From: DATAOG01 sp963757395
GTDB taxonomy: Bacteria > Pseudomonadota > Alphaproteobacteria > Geminicoccales > Geminicoccaceae
Assembly (NCBI GenBank): GCA_963757395.1
Contig: CAVWRK010000008.1
Span: 248,001 to 312,000 of the forward strand
DNA length: 64,000 nucleotides
Direction: 5' to 3'
Shown here: in pieces, positions 17,363 through 24,926 of the stretch
How positions within the stretch are numbered: the stretch's first letter is position 1
Layout: every line of letters starts with the position of its first letter
Notes under the pieces: generated by a model
The model's input: the letters and a program-made list of their open reading frames with translations, nothing else
Databases searched by the model: none
Told to the model about the DNA's origin: nothing
Made by a program: the position numbers and the translations under genes

Positions 17363-20086
17363 ATGGTGATCCGACTGCGCGGTCAACTGTTCATCGGCGT
17401 CATGTCGATCATTCTGTTGATCTTGGCGTTCGGGGCTTACGGCGTTTGGAGTCTTCACCGGATCCACGACCAGACCGAGCAGATGTACAACGGGCCGTTG
17501 ATGTCGATCAACTTCGCCCGCAGCGCCCAATACGACTTTCTCCAGATCGAGAAGAGGTTCACCCGCTACTTCGAGGAGACCGATCCAGCCCGCCGCGGCC
17601 AGCTGGCCGACGAGATCACCGGGTTCCGGGAAGCCTTCGAAGATGACATCAACATTGCGGCCGAGCGCCTGAGCGGCGACCAGGCGGCCGCGACGGTCGC
17701 CCGCATCCGCGAGGCGGTCGCGACCTGGGATGACGCCTGGCAGGGGCTCCTGCACGACACGGCGGGAGAGGCGGCCGGATCGGGGCAAGGGGCGGCGACA
17801 TCGAGCGACCAGGCCACGGAGCGCGCCGCCATCGAGGGACCGGCGGATCTGCGGACCCAGGCGATGACCGCGGTCGGCGCCGTCAACCACGAGATCGACC
17901 GTCTGGTCGAGTACGCCGCGCAGGAGGGCTACGACTTTCGCGAAAACGCCTTCCACGAAAGCCAGGGCGTCATCCGGGTCAACATCGTCATCGTGATCGT
18001 GGGGGTCGCCAGCGGGGTGCTGTTCGCATGGCTGATGGGCTGGCGGATCGTCAACCCGACCGTGCGCATCACCGAAACCCTGCGCGCGCTCACCCAGGGC
18101 AAGAGCGACCTCGACATCCCGGAGACCGGCCGGCGTGACGAGATCGGCGACATCGCCCGGGCGGCCGCCAAGTTCCGCGAAGCCACCGAGCAGGTCCGCG
18201 ACCTCGCCAAGTTCCCGGCCGAGACCCCGCAGCCGGTCCTGCGCGTGCTGCCGGACGGCATCGTGCTGTACGCCAATCAGGCTGCCCGCGCGGTCGAGGG
18301 CATGTTGGCCGGGCCGGAACTCGACCGGATCGGCGACATCCTGGCCGAAAGCGTGGTCGACGCCGCGCGCAGCGGACAACCCAAGCTGGTCGAGTTCACC
18401 TCGGGCGAGCGCATCTTCGCCATGAGCGTGACCCCGCCCGGCGGCACCCGCTACGTCAACATCTACGGGCGCGAGATCACCCAGGAGCGCCGTGCTCACG
18501 AGCAGATCCTGCAGCTGGTCGCCGAGCTCGAGTCGGCGCGCGACGAGGCGATGGAGGCGACCCGGGCCAAGAGCCAGTTCCTCGCCAGCATGAGCCACGA
18601 GCTGCGCACCCCGCTCAACGCAATCATCGGCTACAGCGAGATGCTCCACGAGGAGGCCGAGGACCTCGGCCAGGAGGGCTTCCTGCCCGACCTGCAGAAG
18701 ATCCAGGGCGCCGGCAGGCACCTCTTGAGCCTGATCAACGACATCCTCGATCTGTCCAAGATCGAGGCCGGCCGGATGGACGTTCTGGTCGAGGACTTCG
18801 CGGTCGCCGACCTGATCGGCGAGGTCCAGTCGGTGATCGAGCCGTTGATGGCCAAGAACGGCAACGCGCTCGAGGTCGACTGTGGTGCGGATCTGGGCAG
18901 CATGCGCTCCGATCAGACCAAGCTCCGTCAGAATCTGTTCAACCTTCTGAGCAACGCCGCCAAGTTCACCCGCCAGGGCAGGATCACGCTGGCGGCCCGG
19001 CGTCTGGCCACGGCCGACGGCGACTGGCTCGAGTTCCAGGTGGCGGATACCGGCATCGGCATGACCGAGGCGCAGCTCGGCAAGCTGTTCCAGGCGTTCG
19101 CCCAGGCCGAGGCCTCGACCGCGCGCGACTATGGCGGCACCGGGCTCGGCCTCGCGATCACCAAGCACTTTTGCCGGATGCTGGGCGGCGACGTCACGGT
19201 CGAGAGCGCCCCCGGCGAGGGCTCGACCTTCACCATGCGGCTGCCGGCGATCTGCCCGGGAGCCGGACCCGAGCCGGCCGAGGTGGCTCACCCGGCTACA
19301 GTCGCGGACGCCGGCACGGTGCTGGTGATCGACGACGAGAAGGCGACCCGCGACCTGCTGGCGCAGGACCTCGCCAGGCAGGGCTACCGCATCCTGCAGG
19401 CCGCCGGCGGGCGCGAGGGGCTCAGGGTCGCGAAAGCGAGCCACCCCGACCTGATCACCCTCGACATCATCATGCCCGACCTCGACGGCTGGTCGGTGCT
19501 CAAGGCGCTCAAGGCCGATCCCGAGCTTTCCACGGTGCCGGTGCTGCTGGTGACGATCATGGGCGACCGCGACATGGGCTTCGCGCTCGGCGCCGCCGAC
19601 TACATCACCAAGCCGTTCGAGCGGGAGGCGTTGCTGGCGGCGATCGCCCGGCTGCGCAAGGACGGCGGGCCGGTCGAGGTCCTGGTCGTGGACGACGACT
19701 GGAAGACCCGCGACATGCTGCGCCGCACGCTCGCCAAGGAAGGCTGGACGGTCGCCGAAGCCGCCGACGGCCGGGCGGCGATCGAGGCCCTCGAGCGCTC
19801 CCGGCCGGGGCTCGTCCTGCTCGACCTGATGATGCCGGAGATGGATGGTTTCGAGGTGCTCGAGCGGATGCGGGCCGAGGCGACCTGGCGCGACATCCCG
19901 GTGATCGTCGTGACCGCCAGGGATCTCACGCGCGCCGAGATCGAGCAACTCAACGGCCGGGTCGTCAAGATCCTGCAGAAGGGCACTTATCAGCGCCGGG
20001 ACCTGCTCGACGACGTCCACAGCATGATCGCGCACCGGGTGAGCGCGGGCGTGCTGCCGGCGACCGCCGAGCCCGGTCGCGACTGA
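17363..20086 (+). CDS. Hybrid sensor histidine kinase with HAMP, PAS, HisKA/HATPase and two receivers
   Basis: 907 residues. A transmembrane helix (about 8-30), a periplasmic four-helix-type sensor region with no named domain (30-205), a second transmembrane helix (about 207-231) and HAMP (to about 285) come first. Then a short PAS-like segment (about 290-390), a HisKA domain with phospho-acceptor H412 (SMSHELRTPLNA), an ATPase domain with N box (NLLSNAAKFT), G1 (DTGIGM) and G2 (GGTGLGLAI), receiver 1 with D701 and receiver 2 with D821. It should sense a periplasmic signal and run a phosphorelay to the receiver genes directly downstream. GGGAGGCGGG is an excellent ribosome site. Its position right behind the cupredoxin and P460-like genes suggests a redox, copper or nitrogen-oxide cue, which is inference. 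Confidence 0.9.
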   Translation: MVIRLRGQLFIGVMSIILLILAFGAYGVWSLHRIHDQTEQMYNGPLMSINFARSAQYDFLQIEKRFTRYFEETDPARRGQLADEITGFREAFEDDINIAAERLSGDQAAATVARIREAVATWDDAWQGLLHDTAGEAAGSGQGAATSSDQATERAAIEGPADLRTQAMTAVGAVNHEIDRLVEYAAQEGYDFRENAFHESQGVIRVNIVIVIVGVASGVLFAWLMGWRIVNPTVRITETLRALTQGKSDLDIPETGRRDEIGDIARAAAKFREATEQVRDLAKFPAETPQPVLRVLPDGIVLYANQAARAVEGMLAGPELDRIGDILAESVVDAARSGQPKLVEFTSGERIFAMSVTPPGGTRYVNIYGREITQERRAHEQILQLVAELESARDEAMEATRAKSQFLASMSHELRTPLNAIIGYSEMLHEEAEDLGQEGFLPDLQKIQGAGRHLLSLINDILDLSKIEAGRMDVLVEDFAVADLIGEVQSVIEPLMAKNGNALEVDCGADLGSMRSDQTKLRQNLFNLLSNAAKFTRQGRITLAARRLATADGDWLEFQVADTGIGMTEAQLGKLFQAFAQAEASTARDYGGTGLGLAITKHFCRMLGGDVTVESAPGEGSTFTMRLPAICPGAGPEPAEVAHPATVADAGTVLVIDDEKATRDLLAQDLARQGYRILQAAGGREGLRVAKASHPDLITLDIIMPDLDGWSVLKALKADPELSTVPVLLVTIMGDRDMGFALGAADYITKPFEREALLAAIARLRKDGGPVEVLVVDDDWKTRDMLRRTLAKEGWTVAEAADGRAAIEALERSRPGLVLLDLMMPEMDGFEVLERMRAEATWRDIPVIVVTARDLTRAEIEQLNGRVVKILQKGTYQRRDLLDDVHSMIAHRVSAGVLPATAEPGRD

Positions 20087-20104
20087 TCGAGGGGGGGAGC
20101 GGCC

Positions 20105-20479
20105 ATGCCGAAGCTGTTGTATGTCGAGGACAACGAGATGAACCGCGACATGCTCTCGCGCCGGCTGCAGCGGCGGGGCTACGAGGTGCTGATCGCGGTC
20201 GACGGCGAGCAGGGCATCACGCAGGCGACCGCCCTGCGCCCGGACCTGATCCTGATGGACATGAGCCTGCCGGTGGTCGACGGCTGGGAGGCGACGCGGC
20301 GGCTGAAGGCGGCGCCCGAGACGCTCGCCATTCCGATCATCGGCCTGACCGCGCATGCGATGTCGACCGACCGCGACAAGTGCCTGGCGGCCGGCTGCGA
20401 CGACTACGACACCAAGCCGGTCGAGATGGCGCGCCTGCTCGAGAAGATCGAACGCCTGCTCGGCGCCGGCGCGGCCTGA
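20105..20479 (+). CDS. Single-domain response regulator, DivK/CheY-like
   Basis: A stand-alone receiver of 124 residues with the acidic pocket (YVEDNEMNRDM), phospho-acceptor D52 (LMDMSLPVVDGW), the conserved Thr in GLTAHAM and Lys in DTKPVEM. There is no output domain, so it acts by protein contact or as a phosphate shuttle between the hybrid kinase upstream and a phosphotransfer protein or the receiver of the cyclase downstream. The start is preceded by GGGGGGAG. It is most like DivK-type receivers, but the genetic context is not that of cell-cycle DivK. Confidence 0.9.
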   Translation: MPKLLYVEDNEMNRDMLSRRLQRRGYEVLIAVDGEQGITQATALRPDLILMDMSLPVVDGWEATRRLKAAPETLAIPIIGLTAHAMSTDRDKCLAAGCDDYDTKPVEMARLLEKIERLLGAGAA

Positions 20480-20501
20480 GCGCCGGCGCGCCGCGACCGC
20501 C

Positions 20502-22163
20502 GTGACCGGGCCTGCTGCCGCCGCCGAGCGCGAGCGCCGCGCGCGCCTCGCCAACATGCGCCAGGAGCTGCTGGCGCCGGTCACGGCGCTGGTCGGCTAC
20601 GGCGAGCTGTTGAGCGAGGAGGCGGCGCGCCTGGCGCTGGTGGACCTGGCCCCCGACCTCGAGCGCATCCTCGCGGCCGCCCAGGACCTGCTCGGGCTGG
20701 TCAACCACCTGCTCGACGAGGCTGCTGACTCCGGACAGCGATCGCACGCCCGGCTCGACGCGATCCAGGTCAAGATGCGCCACGATCTCCGCAACCCTCT
20801 GAACGCGATCAAGGGCTACGCCGAGCTGTTGCTGGAGGAGCTGGACGAGCTGGGCGGCGCCGCGCTGCGCGCCGACCTCGAGGCGCTGCTCGGCGAATCC
20901 GAGAGCCTGCACGCGCGGATCGACGTGATCGTTGATTTCTCGCGCGGCGCCGGCGGCGCCGAGCTCGCGGGCGAGGACCCGAGCGCGGTTCGCAGTATGG
21001 TCGCGAACCTGGTGCGGACGGTCAGGCCGATCGAGGCGCAGGACGCGCCGCCCGGCGAGCCCGGCCGGATCCTGGTGGTCGACGACAATGCCAGCAACCG
21101 CGATCTGTTGTTCCGGCGCCTGTCGCGCGACGGCCACGAGGTGACCCGGGCGGCGTCCGGCCGCCAGGCGCTGGAGATGCTCGCGGCCGAGGCGTTCGAC
21201 CTCGTGCTGCTCGACCTGATGATGCCGGACCTGAACGGCTTTCAGGTCCTGGAGCGGCTCAAGGCCGACCAGCGCCTGCACGCGCTGCCGGTGATCATGG
21301 TCTCGGGCCTCGGCGAGACCGACAGCGTGGTCCGCTGCATCGAGGCGGGTGCCGAGGACTATCTGACCAAGCCGTTCAACCCGGTCCTGCTACGCGCCCG
21401 GATCGGCGCCTGCCTCGAGCGCAAGCGGTTGCACGAGCGCGAGCACCGCTATCTGGAGCGGATCGAGCTCGAGCGCCGCAAGTACGAGACCCTGCTGCGC
21501 AACATCCTGCCCGGCCAGATCGTCACCCGGCTCAACGACGGCGAGGCGGTGATCGCCGACCGCGTCGAGCAGGCGACCATCCTGTTCGCCGATCTGGTCG
21601 GGTTCACCGAGATCGCGGCGCGCCTCAGCGCGGCCCGCCTGGTCGACCAGCTCAACCGCATCTTCTCGGCGTTCGACGAGCTCTGCCGGCGGCTGGAGAT
21701 CGAGAAGATCAAGACCATCGGCGACGCCTACATGGCCGCGGCCGGCCTGCTCCAGGCGCGGCCCGGCCAGGCCGCCGCGATGGCCGAGCTCGCGTTCGCG
21801 ATGCTCGCCAGGCTCGAGGAGCTCAACCCGTCCCTCGAGGCGCGCTTCCAGGTCCGGATCGGGATCCATAGCGGGCCGGTGGTCGCGGGCGTGATCGGGG
21901 TCAACAAGTTCATCTACGACGTCTGGGGCGACACGGTGAACCTCGCGAGCCGGCTCGAGGCGCACGGCCTGCCGGGTCGCGTCCACGTCTCCGAGGCGAC
22001 CCGCCAGATGGCGGCCGGGCACTACGACAGCGAGCCGCGCGGCTTGATCGAGGTCAAGGGCATGGGCAAGATCCGGACCTCGTTCCTGATCGACCGATCG
22101 CCCGGCCGGCCGGCGCCGGGTCGGCTCGGCGCCGACGGCAGCCCGCGCGCCGCCGGTGGCTGA
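20502..22163 (+). CDS. HisKA-like / receiver / class III nucleotide cyclase regulator
   Basis: 553 residues. Two HisKA-like helical hairpins come first: LANMRQELLAPVTALVGYGE (no His) and MRHDLRNPLNAIKGYAE (H94). No ATPase domain follows, so it cannot phosphorylate itself. A receiver with D238 (LLDLMMPDLNGF) and a helical linker lead to a class III adenylate/guanylate cyclase domain with metal Asp D364 (FADLVGFTE), IKTIGDAYMA, and WGDTVNLASRLEAHG near the C-terminus. The expected output is cAMP or cGMP production set by phosphorylation, probably by the hybrid kinase upstream. The GTG at 20502 starts 22 bases after the receiver gene; homology starts there and no ATG fits. The last 25 residues are a proline/glycine tail. 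Confidence 0.85.
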   Translation: MTGPAAAAERERRARLANMRQELLAPVTALVGYGELLSEEAARLALVDLAPDLERILAAAQDLLGLVNHLLDEAADSGQRSHARLDAIQVKMRHDLRNPLNAIKGYAELLLEELDELGGAALRADLEALLGESESLHARIDVIVDFSRGAGGAELAGEDPSAVRSMVANLVRTVRPIEAQDAPPGEPGRILVVDDNASNRDLLFRRLSRDGHEVTRAASGRQALEMLAAEAFDLVLLDLMMPDLNGFQVLERLKADQRLHALPVIMVSGLGETDSVVRCIEAGAEDYLTKPFNPVLLRARIGACLERKRLHEREHRYLERIELERRKYETLLRNILPGQIVTRLNDGEAVIADRVEQATILFADLVGFTEIAARLSAARLVDQLNRIFSAFDELCRRLEIEKIKTIGDAYMAAAGLLQARPGQAAAMAELAFAMLARLEELNPSLEARFQVRIGIHSGPVVAGVIGVNKFIYDVWGDTVNLASRLEAHGLPGRVHVSEATRQMAAGHYDSEPRGLIEVKGMGKIRTSFLIDRSPGRPAPGRLGADGSPRAAGG

Positions 22164-22222
22164 TCGTGCTCGGCGGGTCGCTCGCGACCGGCCACCGCCA
22201 ACCCTCGACAAGGAGCAAAGAG

Positions 22223-22774
22223 TTGCGCCAAGCCCTGACCCTGGTCGTCTGGCTGCTGGTTGCCGGCGGGCCGGGCCCGGCCGCCGCCAAAGAGCAGCAC
22301 GTCGTGCCGTCCTGGATGACCATCGATGCCTCTGCGAAGTCGGTCGTCATGGACGTGATCGCCGGCTTCAACGCCAACAACAGCAGCTGGAACTACAACG
22401 GCTACCACGACGGCGACCTGACCGTGGTCCTGCCGCTTGACTGGAGCGTGCGGATCAACTTCACCAACCACGACGGCGACGTGCCCCACAGCATGGTGGT
22501 GATGGCCGACCCGGGCTCGGACGACCTGCCGCTCGAGGCCGGGCGCGAGCAGGCGGCGATCGCGCGCGCCTACTCCAAGAGCCCCGAGCAGGGCATCTCG
22601 GCCGGCGACCACGACGTCGTCGCGTTCAAGGCCAAGAAAGCGGGCAAGTACCTTTGGATCTGCGGCGTGCCGGGCCACGGCCAGAGCGGCATGTGGGTAC
22701 GCCTCGAGGTCACCGCCGACGCCGACGCCCCCTACCTCCGGATCGCCAAGGGCGCCGAACCCGGCCGGCCCTGA
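22223..22774 (+). CDS. Sulfocyanin-like periplasmic blue-copper protein
   Basis: 183 residues from a TTG start with AAGGAG 7 bases upstream, which puts the signal peptide (ALTLVVWLLVAGGPGPAAA) at the very N-terminus; a longer frame to 22166 adds only a non-secretory leader. The mature protein has the sulfocyanin-type NYNGYHDGDLTVVLP and NFTNHDGDVPHSMVV, with copper His in PHS. The C-terminal loop ICGVPGHGQSGMW gives Cys, His and Met ligands. Sulfocyanins are mononuclear electron carriers linked to haem-copper oxidases. It follows the cyclase gene by 59 bases on the same strand and closes the cluster that began at 13498. It is a second cupredoxin of a different family from the one at 17011. 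Confidence 0.82.
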   Translation: MRQALTLVVWLLVAGGPGPAAAKEQHVVPSWMTIDASAKSVVMDVIAGFNANNSSWNYNGYHDGDLTVVLPLDWSVRINFTNHDGDVPHSMVVMADPGSDDLPLEAGREQAAIARAYSKSPEQGISAGDHDVVAFKAKKAGKYLWICGVPGHGQSGMWVRLEVTADADAPYLRIAKGAEPGRP

Positions 22775-22890
22775 CAGGGCACGGGCCTGCGCGATCGCCG
22801 CTCGCCAAAAGCCACCGTCCCACCCGGCATCCCGGGTCCGCCCGCGAGCGCGCCAGCGCCCGCCATGCCGCGACCCCGCCCCCGCCCGCC

Positions 22891-23000
22891 GGCTTTGCGC
22901 CGGGCACGGAGATCCCACGGTCCCATGGACCACCCGAACAAAGGGTTAACGCGCCATCCGTTAACAATCAGTTATAATAACGATCCGGCTAACTAACGCC
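22891..23000. repeat. Dispersed intergenic repeat, copy A
   Basis: This is the longest copy of an element also found at 34976-35062 and 62670-62755. A core of CGGGCACGGAGATCCCACGG, then TCCCATGGACC (GGTCC-CAT-GGACC is a small palindrome), leads into an AT-rich part with GTTAACG-N7-CGTTAAC, a perfect 7-bp inverted repeat, and ends TAACGCCCCG. It lies between the convergent ends of the sulfocyanin-like gene and the hydratase gene. The rest of the 323-base gap is featureless. Confidence 0.75.
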
Positions 23001-23097
23001 CCGAGATCCTCCAATCGGCGCCCCGGTCGCGCTCCAGCTGCATCGCCGCCGACCCCCGGATCGCCGGGGACGCCGTGCCCGGCCGGCCCCGACGGGG

Positions 23098-23856
23098 TCA
23101 GCGCGCGAGGGTCACCGCGACCTCGCCCAGGCCTTCGAGGATCGCCCGCACGCTCGCGCCGGGGGCGACGAAGCGCAGGCCGGTGAGCGAGCCGGTGGTC
23201 ACGATCTGGCCCCGGCGCAGCCCGCCGCAATGCGACCCGCAACCGTTGGCGAGCCAGACCAGCAGCCGGAACGGATCGCCCGCGGTGTTGCCGCCGCGGC
23301 CTTCGGCGACCACGACGCCGTCGACCTCGAGCCGCACCGGCTGGGTCAACGGATCGAAACGGCGCCAGTCGGGCGCGAGCGCGCCGGTCACGAGGCCACC
23401 GTTGATCTGATTGTCGGCGAGCTTCCAGAGCGGCGGCGCCGCCGCGTGATCGGCAAGCCGCGTGTCGACCAGCTCGATCGCCGGCAGCATCCCCGCGATC
23501 GCCGCCGCGACCTCCTCCCCGCCGTACGGGCGATCGCGCGGCGGCAGGTCGGCGCCCAGGCGATAGGCGATCTCCGCCTCGATGCCGATCACGTGGAAGC
23601 CGCCCGCCGGCAGCGTGACCGGGCTGGCATGGATCGTTGCCGCCAGGATCGGCGCCCGCACGGGCTCGGCCGTGGGCGCGGCTGCCCCCACCTTCCAGGC
23701 GCCGACCGGTCCGAGCTCGCGGACCACGCGCTGCTGCACGGCGTAGGCGTCCGCGACCGTGGCGAGCGCCGCTTCGGGCGCCGGCACCACGAGCGGCCCT
23801 CCCGGCCGCCGCGCCGCCAGGAACAGCCCCGCGATCCGGTCGATCGGTCTTTCCAT
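23098..23856 (-). CDS. 2-keto-4-pentenoate hydratase / fumarylacetoacetate hydrolase family protein
   Basis: A 252-residue protein of the MhpD/HpcG hydratase family, which adds water to 2-hydroxypentadienoate-type intermediates of meta-cleavage pathways. Visible motifs are VGAWKVGAA near the N-terminus, GIEAEIAYRLGADLP with the metal Glu residues, LADNQINGGLVTG, and a final RGQIVTTGSLTG stretch. The ATG at 23854-23856 has GAGGGA 6 bases upstream. It is separated by only 20 bases from the COG0523 GTPase upstream, so they share a transcript. No ring-cleavage dioxygenase or aldolase of a catabolic operon is adjacent, so the physiological substrate is open. Confidence 0.8.
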   Translation of the reverse strand: MERPIDRIAGLFLAARRPGGPLVVPAPEAALATVADAYAVQQRVVRELGPVGAWKVGAAAPTAEPVRAPILAATIHASPVTLPAGGFHVIGIEAEIAYRLGADLPPRDRPYGGEEVAAAIAGMLPAIELVDTRLADHAAAPPLWKLADNQINGGLVTGALAPDWRRFDPLTQPVRLEVDGVVVAEGRGGNTAGDPFRLLVWLANGCGSHCGGLRRGQIVTTGSLTGLRFVAPGASVRAILEGLGEVAVTLAR

Positions 23857-23876
23857 GGTCTTCCCTCGCCTGGAAC

Positions 23877-24914
23877 TCACGCAGCGTTGCGCTCGACCTC
23901 GGCCTGCCGGTGAAAAGCGGCGAGCGAGCGCTCGATCAGGTCCTGCTCGAGGCCGCGGACGATGAACACGATCCGCGAGCGGCGGTCGTCGCTCTGCCAG
24001 CGATCGAGGTGGGCGGGCGGGTGGACGACGTGCTGGACGCCGTGGATCACGACCGGCGTCGGGACCCCCACGACGTTCAGGATGCCCTTGACCCGCAACA
24101 CGTTCTCGCCATGGGCATGGAGCAGCATGGTCAGCCAGATGCCGAATGCGGTCCAGTCCAGCGGCTGCTCGAAGGTCAGGCAAAAGGCCCGGATGTCGTC
24201 GCCGTGCCGGTTCGGATCATGGCCGTGATGCGCCGGGCGTGCCGCCTCGCGCAGCCAACGCGCCACCTCGCCGCGCTGGTGCGCCGGATCGTAGACGTCG
24301 CTCGCCATCAGCTCCTCGGGCGCCCAGGGCCCCGCGACCGCATCCAGGATGGGCGCCGTCGGATTCAGCCTCCTGAGCGCCGCCTCGAGCCGCCCGACCG
24401 CATCCGGGCCCGCAAGATCGGTCTTGGTGACCACGAGGCGGTCGGCGACCGCGACCTGCTTCACCGCTTCCGGATTGTCCTCGAGGTGGAGAAAACCGTT
24501 CACGGCGTCGACCGTGGTGATGATGCTGCCGAGGCGGACGTGATGGCGGAGCACCGGCTCGGCGATCAGGGTCGAGACGATCGGCGCCGGGTCGGCGAGC
24601 CCGGTGGTCTCGATCGCCAACCGCGCAAAGCGCGGCACTTCACCCCGCTCGCGCTTGCTCAGCAGCGCTCGGATCGCGTCCGCGAGATCGCCCCGGATGG
24701 TGCAGCAGACGCAGCCGCTCTGGAGAAGAACGGTCTCGCCGTCGACCGCCTCGAGCAGCAGATGGTCGAGCCCGACCGCGCCGAACTCGTTGACCAGCAC
24801 CGCGGTATTGGCGAGCTCGGGCGCCTTCAGCAGCCGGTTGAGCAGCGTCGTCTTGCCCGAGCCGAGAAAGCCCGTGATCAGGTTGACCGGGAGCAGTTTC
24901 TCGTACTCGGTCAT
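23877..24914 (-). CDS. COG0523 (CobW/YjiA/ZNG1) metallochaperone GTPase
   Basis: A G3E-family P-loop GTPase of 345 residues that inserts or delivers metals, often zinc, cobalt or iron, to target enzymes. Walker A is GFLGSGKTT, followed by the diagnostic metal-binding GCVCC (CxCC), the ETTG switch region, TKTDL (G4) and a C-terminal CobW domain with a His-rich loop (ARPAHHGHDPNRHGDD) likely to bind metal. The start ATG at 24914 is 12 bases from the stop of the upstream cyclase/TPR gene. Neighbouring hydratase-family proteins are metal-dependent and could be clients; this is inference. No Zur box was recognised. Confidence 0.87.
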   Translation of the reverse strand: MTEYEKLLPVNLITGFLGSGKTTLLNRLLKAPELANTAVLVNEFGAVGLDHLLLEAVDGETVLLQSGCVCCTIRGDLADAIRALLSKRERGEVPRFARLAIETTGLADPAPIVSTLIAEPVLRHHVRLGSIITTVDAVNGFLHLEDNPEAVKQVAVADRLVVTKTDLAGPDAVGRLEAALRRLNPTAPILDAVAGPWAPEELMASDVYDPAHQRGEVARWLREAARPAHHGHDPNRHGDDIRAFCLTFEQPLDWTAFGIWLTMLLHAHGENVLRVKGILNVVGVPTPVVIHGVQHVVHPPAHLDRWQSDDRRSRIVFIVRGLEQDLIERSLAAFHRQAEVERNAA

Positions 24915-24926
24915 GCGTTCGCTCCG

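Noticed and set aside
17327..20584. A minus-strand open frame of over 1000 codons opposite the hybrid kinase
   Set aside because: Its translation is His/Arg/Asp-rich and mirrors codon structure of the kinase; the plus strand carries complete kinase and receiver motifs. It is an effect of high G+C.
22921..22960. CtrA binding site in the GTTAACG palindrome
   Set aside because: The TTAA halves are 11 bases apart in copy A, not the 7 of the CtrA consensus, and the site lies between converging gene ends.
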